Positions 26,217 to 34,234 of a DNA stretch of 64,000 bases are shown here, piece by piece; within the stretch, counting starts at the first letter, position 1; every line of letters starts with the position of its first letter. The translations under genes and the position numbers were made by a program. This DNA comes from CAIYZT01 sp947461435 (GTDB taxonomy: Bacteria > Pseudomonadota > Alphaproteobacteria > Rhodobacterales > Rhodobacteraceae): positions 930,001 through 994,000 of the forward strand of contig OZ260083.1 of the NCBI GenBank assembly GCA_965284435.1, read 5' to 3'. Below the pieces are notes generated by a model, which searched no databases, had not been told where the DNA came from, and saw only the letters and a program-made list of their open reading frames with translations.

Positions 26217-27074
26217 TCACGATGCGGCCTTGCAGGCAGCTTCCAGCCAAGACCAGATCTCCGACGTGACCTGATCGAGCGGCTTTCCTTCGAGGGTGGT
26301 GCCATTCGAATAAGCCCGCCATTGGGTCATCTTCGCCGGATCGGCGAAAAACTCCGCCGAAAGACCGACTGGGCAGGTGACCGGCACAATTGTACCCCGC
26401 CGTGTGAAGGTTCCTCGGATCGCGTCTGCCAGAGCGGCCATCTCAATGTCGACAGACTTTGGCAGCGTCCAGAGGTCGTAGAGATCCTTCATCCGGCTGT
26501 TCGCCAGGCCCAACGCCACTACCGCCTGGAACTTCTCGGCGATGACTGTCGCAGGAGAGTAGGCGCGGATCGACGCGGCGGGGAAATCCAGCAGCGAGCC
26601 GTACTCGATCTCGAAGCTCGGATCCCCGAGGGCATCGCCAAAGCCGAGATCAACGGTGATCGGAATGCGCGTGCTGCCCAGATACGCATCGGTCCGCAGC
26701 CGCATCCCGCCATAGATCTGGTCCTCGCGAATGGCGACGGTCGTAAGGCTGGCGGTGTCGTAAACCAGCCCATCGCCACCATCGATGGCGAGGATCGCTG
26801 AAAACGCTGCCTTGAGCTCTGTCTCTTCGTCAGACCCAAAGGCCAGGAAGTCGATGTCACGGGTGAACCGGCCGGTGTCGGCCGTCCATAACGTGACCAG
26901 CATTCCGCCCTTCAGCACGAAGCGATCACGATAGTCCGAGACCGACAAACGGTAAACCAGCCTTTCAAGACCGAAGGCGACGAGGACCACATCGAACACC
27001 TGTCCTTCCTCGCGCGCCAGATTCAGCAAACGCTGGCGGACAGAGGCTGCGATGTCTTTCGGTTGCCTAGCCAT
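26217..27074 (-). CDS. AbiEii/AbiGii-type nucleotidyltransferase toxin
   Basis: A 285-residue protein of the nucleotidyltransferase AbiEii family, the toxin half of type IV abortive-infection toxin-antitoxin systems. The fold's core is visible: FVLKGGMLVTLW (KGG motif), then RFTRDIDFLAFGSDEE with the DxD-type metal-binding aspartates, and later AYSPATVIAEKFQAVVALG and RMKDLYDLWTL (K and KD..D motifs). The toxin arrests growth, probably by acting on tRNA or nucleotides, when phage infects. Its ATG overlaps the antitoxin stop by eight bases, as usual for abiE operons. Confidence 0.92.
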   Translation of the reverse strand: MARQPKDIAASVRQRLLNLAREEGQVFDVVLVAFGLERLVYRLSVSDYRDRFVLKGGMLVTLWTADTGRFTRDIDFLAFGSDEETELKAAFSAILAIDGGDGLVYDTASLTTVAIREDQIYGGMRLRTDAYLGSTRIPITVDLGFGDALGDPSFEIEYGSLLDFPAASIRAYSPATVIAEKFQAVVALGLANSRMKDLYDLWTLPKSVDIEMAALADAIRGTFTRRGTIVPVTCPVGLSAEFFADPAKMTQWRAYSNGTTLEGKPLDQVTSEIWSWLEAACKAAS

Positions 27075-27687
27075 TCGATGTCAGCGCCTCCAGATAGGGG
27101 CGCATCTGGTTCCATGCCCCATTCTCGCGCGCGGCAGTTGCAAGTTGGCTGGGCGTGGCCTTCCGTGCACCCAGTGCCGCCTTCATGCCCTCGATGGCAA
27201 CCGATCGGTCGACCAGCTTCGGGTTGCGGAATGCGTCCGCAATTGTTTTTGCGATCGAATAGATCCGCACCTCTACATCCCGAATGCGATGAACCTCGAT
27301 GCCGTTGGTCAGGTAGGGTTCGCGGAAGCGGACAATCCGGATGCGGGGGTAGTCGATCATCGGCGCCCAATCCTTGGCGCCGATTGCGATCCATACCAGT
27401 CGCGGCAGCTGGTCCGTCAGTTGATGAAACGACAGCGCCGAGGTCAGGCAAATGACAGCCTTTGGTGCACGCTTGGCGATTTCGATCAGGGCCGCATTCA
27501 GATCCGGCTCACTGTCGGGCAGTTGGTAGAGGCCCCGGCCAATACGCACGACCACGCCATCGGCGACAGCGCGCGCTATCGCTGTGCCGGTCACGCCGAT
27601 GGACGCCAGATCCCTTGAACGTGCCGGAGCACTGTACTCCAGGTAGTCGATCATGCGGGCACGTTGGCCCTGATCAATCGCAAGCAC
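27067..27687 (-). CDS. AbiEi-type antitoxin (winged-helix regulator)
   Basis: A 206-residue antitoxin. The N-terminal winged helix reads ARSRDLASIGVTGTAIARAV and VRIGRGLYQLPD, the standard AbiEi start; the rest (AVICLTSALSFHQL; YSIAKTIADAFRNPKLV) matches the C-terminal domain. It neutralises the toxin and represses the operon by binding its promoter. I prefer the GTG at 27687, with GAGGA nine bases upstream, placed two bases after the stop of the HTH gene; longer in-frame starts would overlap that gene. The three genes therefore look like one operon. Confidence 0.88.
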   Translation of the reverse strand: MLAIDQGQRARMIDYLEYSAPARSRDLASIGVTGTAIARAVADGVVVRIGRGLYQLPDSEPDLNAALIEIAKRAPKAVICLTSALSFHQLTDQLPRLVWIAIGAKDWAPMIDYPRIRIVRFREPYLTNGIEVHRIRDVEVRIYSIAKTIADAFRNPKLVDRSVAIEGMKAALGARKATPSQLATAARENGAWNQMRPYLEALTSNG

Positions 27688-27689
27688 TG

Positions 27690-28064
27690 TTATAAATCCT
27701 CGGACATGTGCGTCTTTTGTCCTAGGTTTTGTAACACAAGAAGTCGATCCGGACAACCGGCACATCTTTGCCGGTTCTCAGATAGTCGGTCTGCCATCGT
27801 CAGGATGACCACCAACACCGCATCCGAATGCTGTGCCAGCAGGATAAGGTGCTCTCCGCTCGGTCCTCGGTCACCCGAAAACCAGTACTTCACGGTACGT
27901 TCGCTCGCACCCGTCCAGCGCATCGCCGTCTTGATGGCCTGATGCGTTGGGCCCAACTCGCTGCGAAGGGCGACGGCAATCGCAGCACGATACCGACCTC
28001 CGCCGTCGTCCAGGTGCACAGTTGTGCCCATTTTCGGCACAACTGTGCCCATCTTAGCCTGCAT
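27690..28064 (-). CDS. helix-turn-helix protein preceding abiE genes
   Basis: A 124-residue protein, family not named. The central segment THQAIKTAMRWTGASERTVKYWFSGDRGPSGEHLILLAQHSD looks like an XRE-type helix-turn-helix followed by a short helix, a type I associate with mobile regions of alphaproteobacteria. The C-terminus (RCAGCPDRL) holds two cysteines. ATG at 28064 is favoured by a GGAGGAGG site eight bases upstream. The first codons cover a 13-bp inverted repeat. It is followed two bases later by the AbiEi start, so it may add a regulatory layer to the toxin-antitoxin pair (inference). Confidence 0.7.
   Translation of the reverse strand: MQAKMGTVVPKMGTTVHLDDGGGRYRAAIAVALRSELGPTHQAIKTAMRWTGASERTVKYWFSGDRGPSGEHLILLAQHSDAVLVVILTMADRLSENRQRCAGCPDRLLVLQNLGQKTHMSEDL
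28016..28048. repeat. 13-bp perfect inverted repeat inside the start of the HTH gene
   Basis: GCACAGTTGTGCC at 28016-28028 and GGCACAACTGTGC at 28036-28048 are exact reverse complements around a 7-base spacer. Each arm is itself nearly palindromic (GCACAGTTGTGC). It encodes GTVVPKMGTTV near the protein start, but its symmetry is that of an operator for a dimeric regulator, or of an mRNA hairpin near the start codon. Confidence 0.55.
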
Positions 28065-28190
28065 CGCCGCGTCCTCCTCCGGTAAACCTGTGGAGAAGAC
28101 ATCAAAGCGGCAGATTCCTTTTTGCGCCCAAGACACCATCAAGGGTCCATCCGGTCGGAGACGCCAGCATGAATTGATCAGGAGAAGGGA

Positions 28191-29762
28191 ATGGCTGGTG
28201 TCAAACCGCCCTCATTGAAAGGACCCACCAGTTCCCCGCCAATCCGTCGCGCGGTTGAATACGTCCGCATGTCAACCGACCACCAGAAATACTCGACCGA
28301 AAACCAATCGGACGCGATCCGTAAATTTGCCGCAGAACGCGGTTTCGAACTGGTGCGATCCTATGCCGATGCGGGAAAGAGCGGGTTGAGGATCGAGGGC
28401 CGCGAGGCCCTGCAGCAGTTGATCCAGGATGTGCAAGACGGCACCGCAGATTTCGAAGTGATCCTGGTCTATGATGTCAGTCGGTGGGGCCGGTTTCAGG
28501 ATGCCGACGAATCTGCCTATTACGAGTACATCTGTCGCCGGGCCAACAAACAGGTAGAATACTGCGCCGAGCAATTCGAAAACGATGGTGGCCCGGTGTC
28601 GACGATCGTCAAGAGCGTCAAGCGGGCCATGGCAGGAGAGTACAGTCGCGAGCTGTCCACCAAGGTATTCACCGGCCAGTGCCGCCTGATTGAGCTCGGC
28701 TACCGTCAGGGCGGCCCGGCGGGTTTTGGCCTTCGTCGTGTCCTGCTTGACGAACGCGGTGAGGTGAAAGCCGAACTGAAGCGCGGCGAACATAAGAGTC
28801 TGCAGACAGACCGTGTCATCCTAGTGCCGGGGCCCGAAGCCGAAGTGCAAACAGTGGCTTGGATATACGGCCGTTTCCTGAAGCATAGCCGGTCGGAAAG
28901 CGAAATCGCGGCTGAGTTGAATGACCTCGGCACGCTGACGGACCTTGGCAGGTTGTGGACCCGTGCCACCGTCCATCAGATCCTGACCAACGAAAAATAC
29001 ATCGGGAACAACGTCTACAACCGCCGCTCCTTCAAGTTAAAGCGCAAACGGGTCGCCAACGGCCCGGATATGTGGATACGGTCTGAGGGGGCTTTCGAGG
29101 CCATTGTTGAACCCAAGCAGTTTCGACAGGTGCAGGCGATCATTGCAGCCCGCAATCGCCGGTTCTCAGATGACGAAATGCTGGATCGGCTCACTCGGTT
29201 GTTCCACCGCCACGGTTACATCTCTGGGCTTGTCATCGATGAGGCGGACGGCATGCCCTCCAGCGGTGCCTATGCTCATCGGTTTGGCAGTCTGCTCAGG
29301 GCCTATTCGCTGGTCGGCTTCGCCCCGGACCGCGACTATCGCTACATCGAAGCCAACCGGATTTTGCGGGTTTTCCACGGCAAGGAGATTGAGCGCGTCA
29401 TCGGCGAGGTCACGCGGCTGGGCGGGTCAGTGGCGCGCAATCCGACGACCGACCTGCTGACGATCAACGCCGAATTCACCGCTTCCGTCGTTATTGCGCG
29501 GTGCCGCGAAACCTCCAGCGGCGGTCTGCGTTGGAAGATCCGTTTCGACACCGGGCTCGCCCCCGACATCACCGTTGCGGTCCGCATGGACCGCAGCAAT
29601 ACCACCGTGCTCGACTATTACCTGCTGCCCCAGTTCGAGATGCGGAGCAAAGACACCGCCTTTTCGCCAGCGGCGATTTCGGCGTTCACTGATTGCAAAT
29701 GGGGGCCAGCAACATCTGGCCCAAAAGGCGCGTGGCAGAGTTGGGGCCATTTATTGGACTAA
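28191..29762 (+). CDS. large serine recombinase (resolvase/invertase N-domain plus recombinase domain)
   Basis: A 523-residue site-specific recombinase. The resolvase domain (about 20-170) has the nucleophile serine in AVEYVRMSTDHQKYSTENQ and the active-site arginine block VILVYDVSRWGRFQDADES. A recombinase domain follows (AGFGLRRVLLDERGEVKAE; RLWTRATVHQILTNEKYIGN), then a long C-terminal part. Such enzymes integrate and excise islands or phages, or invert DNA. The last 45 residues (after LDYYLLPQFEMRS) do not resemble the usual ending and may reflect a changed or frameshifted tail. It is divergent from the HTH-abiE operon. Confidence 0.88.
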   Translation: MAGVKPPSLKGPTSSPPIRRAVEYVRMSTDHQKYSTENQSDAIRKFAAERGFELVRSYADAGKSGLRIEGREALQQLIQDVQDGTADFEVILVYDVSRWGRFQDADESAYYEYICRRANKQVEYCAEQFENDGGPVSTIVKSVKRAMAGEYSRELSTKVFTGQCRLIELGYRQGGPAGFGLRRVLLDERGEVKAELKRGEHKSLQTDRVILVPGPEAEVQTVAWIYGRFLKHSRSESEIAAELNDLGTLTDLGRLWTRATVHQILTNEKYIGNNVYNRRSFKLKRKRVANGPDMWIRSEGAFEAIVEPKQFRQVQAIIAARNRRFSDDEMLDRLTRLFHRHGYISGLVIDEADGMPSSGAYAHRFGSLLRAYSLVGFAPDRDYRYIEANRILRVFHGKEIERVIGEVTRLGGSVARNPTTDLLTINAEFTASVVIARCRETSSGGLRWKIRFDTGLAPDITVAVRMDRSNTTVLDYYLLPQFEMRSKDTAFSPAAISAFTDCKWGPATSGPKGAWQSWGHLLD

Positions 29763-29885
29763 GAAGTCGCGCCATTGGGATGACCGATGTTAATCGCTTA
29801 TCGGGCAATAGGGTTATGGTGAAGCGAAAATGCACTACTGCAGGCCGTGGCAGCGCGAAGACGACCAAAAGGAAAGTGAATTGAA

Positions 29886-30200
29886 ATGGCAACTATTGAT
29901 TGGCACATTATCGGGAATATCACCGCTGAAGGGAAAATCCGTATCAGTGGCTTCTCCTTCGGCGGGGACAAGCTGTTCGACTCGCCCATTGATCTTGACG
30001 AAATGATCGACGCCTTGGCGGCAAGCCACGAAATGCCGCCCGATCTTCTGCTTTCTGCTGCCGGCCGAAAAGAGCTGACAAATTTGGCTGCGACCCTTTC
30101 CAAGGCAGGCTCGGGGGTTCAGGAGCGTCTGCGGGAGGACGACACCAAGAGCGAAGAGGTTGAACGCCGCGACGATGAAGATAAGGGTAAACCCCACTAA
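29886..30200 (+). CDS. hypothetical protein of the island
   Basis: A 104-residue acidic protein with no recognised family. AAAGGAAAGTGA precedes the ATG. The N-terminal half (IDWHIIGNITAEGKIRISGF) could form beta strands, the middle is helical, and the tail is highly charged (REDDTKSEEVERRDDEDKG), suggesting a disordered end. No membrane helix is seen. It is the last supported gene of the mobile region on this side. Confidence 0.5.
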   Translation: MATIDWHIIGNITAEGKIRISGFSFGGDKLFDSPIDLDEMIDALAASHEMPPDLLLSAAGRKELTNLAATLSKAGSGVQERLREDDTKSEEVERRDDEDKGKPH

Positions 30201-30479
30201 TTTAGATCTGGAACGGGCTTCGGCATTGTGGTCGCCCTGAAAGAAAGCAGGCGGCACTTTGGCCGTGCGAATAACAAGCAATGTGCCGGTTACGTTTCCA
30301 AAGTTGTGCCAGGGAGGGCAGTTTCCGCGCATTTGGCGGTGGAGGCCCAAGCCCGCGCAGGCATTCGTTGCACTGGGATCACGGCTGCTCTCATCTGTGT
30401 CCCCCGTTTTGCCGCGAAAATATCAAAACCGGGGTGCCCACAGGACCATCTGGCAACCAACCTTCGCGGCAGACTCCGT
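30201..30479. other. 279-bp gap at the island/core boundary, no gene seen
   Basis: No reading frame here has the marks of a gene. No third copy of the 51-bp tRNA-end repeat is present, so the right border of the mobile region cannot be fixed; it probably lies between the last island gene and the 3' end of the DMT transporter. Confidence 0.5.
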
Positions 30480-31346
30480 TCAACTTCCCAAAATACAGGC
30501 TAGAAGCACTACCGCCCCACCAGTCCACTGCATCAAGGTCATTGTTTCGTCGGGAAGGAGGAGCGTGGCGCTGATGGTTGCGACCAGCGCCTCTGACATC
30601 ATCAAGATAGCCGCGCGACCAGGAAAAAGCACGCGGCTGGCCCAGAAAATAGCCACGATACTTGGCAAAAGAAGCATTGACGAGCCAACGAACGCCAAAG
30701 GGAAAACGCCAAGCAACTGTGCGGGGGCGGGGGCTGTACCGGGAAACATCACCAAGGCAAGGACCGACCCGGCAAGAACGGCGAATACAAACTGATGGAA
30801 CGTCGTTGCCAGCAGAGCTTCGGCCGGCCACCGTTTCATGCCTGCCGCGCCAAAGGCCCACAGGACCCCAGAGGCAAGCGCCAGTATATCCCCGACGCCA
30901 AAGGCAGAATGCGCGGCGTCCGAGGCGCCGGCGATTAGGAAGAACAGGCCTAAAAGGCCGGCGGCCACCGTGGCTATGCGCCGCAGATCAAGCTTTTCGG
31001 ACAACCAGACCACGCCAATGATCGTTGACCAAACCGCGGTCAGGTAAAATTCCATCGTCACCCGGATCACAGGGGCAATCACCATCGCGGTGGAATAGAT
31101 CCCCATGGCCGCGCCCGTCATGACACCAATAAAAAGGGCGGGGCCGGGCCGTGACCAAAGGTCAACCCGTTTCCAGATCAAAATCGGGATCAGGACCAAG
31201 AGCGGGCAAAAGTTGAAGAACACAACGCCCCAAGTCCCCTCGATCCCGAGGTTGTTCATCTCGCGCAGCGGAAGCCAGTAAAGGCCCCAGACCGAGGCGC
31301 CAAGCACGAGCGCCAAAGAGGCGCGGCTGTTTACCTGTCGGTCAGT
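30480..31346 (-). CDS. DMT/EamA family transporter
   Basis: About 288 residues with ten predicted membrane helices in two repeats of five, the EamA plan. Typical segments are GASVWGLYWLPLREMN, GIYSTAMVIAPVIRVTMEFYL and, in the second half, LALASGVLWAFGAAGMKRW and PLAFVGSSMLLLPSIVAIFW. Such proteins export or exchange amino acids, nucleosides or other metabolites across the inner membrane. It is the last gene of the long minus-strand operon that starts at 42597. A GTG at 31346 overlaps the stop of the MBL gene; an ATG at 31385 is an alternative. Confidence 0.85.
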   Translation of the reverse strand, partial: TDRQVNSRASLALVLGASVWGLYWLPLREMNNLGIEGTWGVVFFNFCPLLVLIPILIWKRVDLWSRPGPALFIGVMTGAAMGIYSTAMVIAPVIRVTMEFYLTAVWSTIIGVVWLSEKLDLRRIATVAAGLLGLFFLIAGASDAAHSAFGVGDILALASGVLWAFGAAGMKRWPAEALLATTFHQFVFAVLAGSVLALVMFPGTAPAPAQLLGVFPLAFVGSSMLLLPSIVAIFWASRVLFPGRAAILMMSEALVATISATLLLPDETMTLMQWTGGAVVLLACILGS

Positions 31347-32142
31347 CACGGGGGACGCCGCTCCAATCTTGCGGGGAATAGACATCACCAAGCGTTGCCG
31401 TCACGTCGTTGTACCAATCCAAGACGCTGCCCATCGACTGTTCGCCCCGAAGATAAGCATCGACAATCTCGCGCAGGCGGGCCTTGCCAAATGAGGGGTA
31501 GTGACCGCCATGAAACACGTCTGCATCCAAGTCTCGCAGACGTTCCAACGTCATGCGGTAGGTCGCAGGATCCGAATGGTACAGTGCGTCCAGAAGGTCG
31601 CCGTCATAAACGGCATCACCCGAAAAGACCGTGCGCGATTTTGCATCCCACAGGGCAATTGAGCCCGGAGAATGGCCGGGAACATGCAAGACCTGATAGG
31701 CGACATCGCCCAGATCCAGCACATCGCCTTCGTCCAGATATCCGGTCAAGGGCGCAGGTGTGATGGCCCAGGTTTCGGGCTGGAAATCGGGGTGGGCTTT
31801 GGGGCTGACGATTTCGATCCGGGCCCAATCACCAGAATAGACGACTGCATCGGGCGTTGGACTGGCAAAGACATGCGCCTCGGCGCGGTGGCCCAGACGG
31901 CAGTCGAACTCGTGCAGACTGCCCATATGGTCGAAATGGCAGTGGGTGCAGATGGCTTTTAGGGGCCGATCGCTTGCGTGCTGAATCCAGTTTTTCAGCG
32001 GCCCCAAACCCATGCCCGTGTCGATCACTAGATCGTAGTCACGCCCGCGCACATGCCAGATGTTGCAGCGTAGAAAATTCGCGACGCCGGATTCTTGAAT
32101 AAGCGAGACGCGCTCGGACAGTCGGTGGGTGATGAAGGGCAT
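31342..32142 (-). CDS. MBL-fold metallohydrolase
   Basis: A 266-residue metallo-beta-lactamase-fold enzyme. The di-zinc motif is AICTHCHFDHMGSLHEF (HxHxDH with C in the second position kept as HCHFDH), with the later ligands in VLHVPGHSPGSIALWD (His), VFSGDAVYDGDLLD (Asp) and FHGGHYPSF (His). The group cleaves lactones, thioesters and similar bonds. ATG 32142 is preferred to an in-frame TTG at 32154. It lies five bases after the SDR gene and just before the transporter, so hydrolysis of an oxidation product in the same pathway is plausible. Confidence 0.9.
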   Translation of the reverse strand: MPFITHRLSERVSLIQESGVANFLRCNIWHVRGRDYDLVIDTGMGLGPLKNWIQHASDRPLKAICTHCHFDHMGSLHEFDCRLGHRAEAHVFASPTPDAVVYSGDWARIEIVSPKAHPDFQPETWAITPAPLTGYLDEGDVLDLGDVAYQVLHVPGHSPGSIALWDAKSRTVFSGDAVYDGDLLDALYHSDPATYRMTLERLRDLDADVFHGGHYPSFGKARLREIVDAYLRGEQSMGSVLDWYNDVTATLGDVYSPQDWSGVPRD

Positions 32143-32147
32143 AAGGG

Positions 32148-32948
32148 TTACCAATCCGCGCCGGCGTTGATCTGGATATCGACGTTGGTCAGCGCGGGCG
32201 CCGCATCGGTACAGAAGAAATCAACCATTGCGGCGACTTCAGATGCTTGCACAATGCGCCCTTGCGGGTTCGATCCGGCAATAACTGCCCGCGCCGCAGC
32301 ACGGCTGATGCCTTGCGCCGTCGCGATGCGGTCGAAAGCATTTTCCATCATCGGAGTTTCCACCCAAGTCGGGCTTATGGCGATGCAGGAAATGCCATGC
32401 GGCGCGCCTTCAACGGCTGTGGCCTTTGACAGACCAATAAGCCCGGCCTTTGATGCGCAATAGGCGGCATAGCCGCGTTCGCCTTTGGTGCCCGCGGTTG
32501 AGGCGATATTGGCGATCCGGCCCCAGCCGGCCCCAATCATGCCGGGAAAAACGGCGCGCGTCATGCGGAAGGCCCCTGAAAGGTTGATGTCGATCTGATC
32601 CTCCCATGCGGCGTCGGAATGGTTGTGAAGGAAAGCCTCATGATAGATGCCGGCGGCGTTCACCAGAATCGTCGGGTCCCCAAAGGCATCCCGCACGGAA
32701 GCCATAAAGCTGTTTACAGAGGCCCGGTTTGCCACATCCAGCGGCGCCATCATAACGTCGCGGCCAACCGCGCTTTGAACCTCTGCCTGAACAGACGCAT
32801 CACCCGCCCGCCTTGCGCCGATGGCCACCTTGTATCCGCGTGCCACCAGCGCCTGAGCGCAGGCAAGGCCAATGCCGGTGGTTCCCCCGGTCACGATGGC
32901 GGTGCGGGCCGATGGGTGTTGGCGGTCAATCGGGGGGTTAGCGGGCAT
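32148..32948 (-). CDS. short-chain dehydrogenase/reductase (3-hydroxybutyrate dehydrogenase-like)
   Basis: A 266-residue SDR. The cofactor motif is TAIVTGGTTGIGLACAQAL, NAG is present as VNAAGIYHEA, and the catalytic Ser and YxxxK lie in IASTAGTKGERGYAAYCASK. The end reads TNVDIQINAGADW, as in many hydroxybutyrate dehydrogenase-like members. It oxidises or reduces an alcohol or ketone with NAD(P). It overlaps the stop of the Fe-ADH gene by 11 bases. The precise substrate is unknown. Confidence 0.9.
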   Translation of the reverse strand: MPANPPIDRQHPSARTAIVTGGTTGIGLACAQALVARGYKVAIGARRAGDASVQAEVQSAVGRDVMMAPLDVANRASVNSFMASVRDAFGDPTILVNAAGIYHEAFLHNHSDAAWEDQIDINLSGAFRMTRAVFPGMIGAGWGRIANIASTAGTKGERGYAAYCASKAGLIGLSKATAVEGAPHGISCIAISPTWVETPMMENAFDRIATAQGISRAAARAVIAGSNPQGRIVQASEVAAMVDFFCTDAAPALTNVDIQINAGADW

Positions 32949-34113
32949 GGGTCAACGCCTGATGGATCAAGGCTGTCACCTCTTGCAGGTCAAAGGGCCG
33001 CGGGTTGGTTCCGGCGGCCGTATCTGTCATCGCCTTTGCGGCGATGCTGTCAACCCGGTTTGCCGTAACCCCGATTTCGGCCAGCGAGCGGGGAATGCCG
33101 CATTGGTCCAAAAGGCCGCAAACCGCCGCATAAAACGTTTCAAAATCTGTCCCGGTGAGCCCCATCGCCTGACACATTGGCGCGATCTTCGGCCCGATCG
33201 ATGAGGCGTTGAATCGCAGGACGATCGGTAACAGGATGGCATTTGTCAGCCCATGTTGGGTGTCAAACTCGGCCCCGACCATATGACTGACGGCATGAAC
33301 CATGCCCAGACCCTTCAGAAAGGCCACACCGGCAAGGCAGGATCCGGTCAACATCGCACCGCGTGCCGGGATTGAGGTGGGGTTGTCCAGCGTTTTGGGC
33401 AGAGCGCGGTAGATCATTCCCAAGGCCTGCAACGCTATGCCGTCACACATCGGATGAAAGCTTGGGACAATATAGGCCTCGATCGCATGGGTCAGCGCGT
33501 CGCAGCCCGTCCAGGCGGTCAAATTGCGGGGCAGGCCGACGGTCAACTCTGGGTCCAACAGGGCGGCAAAGGGCTTTTGTGCGGGATGCCAGACGCAGCC
33601 CTTGATCCCCCGCTTTGTGTCGGTGATCATCGCTGTGCTTTCCGTTTCCGCCCCGGTTCCGGCGGTGGTGGGCACGCATAGAAGCGGCACGAAATCGTCC
33701 TTGCCCAGTTCTGCGGGCGGGGTCACGTTATAGTCGAAATCCCACAGATCGCGCGGGCTGTTCAGCACAAGGCTAATCGCCTTTCCCGCATCCATTCCCG
33801 ACCCGCCGCCAAGGGCGATGATGCTGTCATGGCCACCAGCCAGAAAGGCCGCCTTGCCCACCACAACTTCAACATCTGTGGGGTTGGGCGAGACGTCGGA
33901 AAAGGTGCCATGGGACAGACCTGCCGCAGCCAGATGGCCGCGAAGGATTTCCACGAATGGCAGCTTTGCCGTCAACCTGTCCGTGACGATCAGCGGATTT
34001 CGGCACCCGGCGGCCAAGCAAAGCGCACCCACCTCAGCCAGCCGCCCCGGCCCGTATTTGACCGAAACCGGGAAGTCCCAGTTTGCCGCTTGAGTGAACT
34101 GATCGTCTTTCAT
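32938..34113 (-). CDS. iron-containing alcohol dehydrogenase
   Basis: A 391-residue group III (Fe-dependent) alcohol dehydrogenase. The NAD-binding block is IIALGGGSGMDAGKAISLV, and PTTAGTGAETESTAMI is the usual cofactor-contact region. The metal-binding residues are in WTGCDALTHAIEAY and LGMVHAVSHMVGAEFDTQHGLTNAILLP (His ligands). ATG 34113 is chosen; a TTG at 34143 is also in frame. The 5' leader contains a CCCCAG repeat that gives G-tracts in the mRNA. Part of the catabolic operon. Confidence 0.93.
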   Translation of the reverse strand: MKDDQFTQAANWDFPVSVKYGPGRLAEVGALCLAAGCRNPLIVTDRLTAKLPFVEILRGHLAAAGLSHGTFSDVSPNPTDVEVVVGKAAFLAGGHDSIIALGGGSGMDAGKAISLVLNSPRDLWDFDYNVTPPAELGKDDFVPLLCVPTTAGTGAETESTAMITDTKRGIKGCVWHPAQKPFAALLDPELTVGLPRNLTAWTGCDALTHAIEAYIVPSFHPMCDGIALQALGMIYRALPKTLDNPTSIPARGAMLTGSCLAGVAFLKGLGMVHAVSHMVGAEFDTQHGLTNAILLPIVLRFNASSIGPKIAPMCQAMGLTGTDFETFYAAVCGLLDQCGIPRSLAEIGVTANRVDSIAAKAMTDTAAGTNPRPFDLQEVTALIHQALTHAR

Positions 34114-34162
34114 TTGTCCTGTTGCCCCTTGTTTGTTGTGCAAAACTTAGCGCTTCTTTCGG

Positions 34163-34202
34163 CCCCAGCCCCAGCCCCAGCCCCAGCCCCAGCCCCAGCC
34201 CC
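34163..34202 (-). repeat. (CCCCAG)n tandem repeat, G-quadruplex-prone in the mRNA
   Basis: Six perfect CCCCAG units and a partial seventh lie between the MDR gene and the Fe-ADH gene. The transcribed (minus-strand) product reads GGGG separated by CT seven times, which satisfies the usual G-quadruplex pattern. It ends 49 bases before the Fe-ADH ATG. Copy-number change by slippage is possible. Confidence 0.85.
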
Positions 34203-34234
34203 GGCGTCGCGACCGCTGCCGGGTTGGCCTTTGG

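Noticed and set aside
34163..34202. CCCCAG tract as a CRISPR remnant
   Set aside because: Units are six bases and contiguous without spacers, and no cas gene is present in the window.
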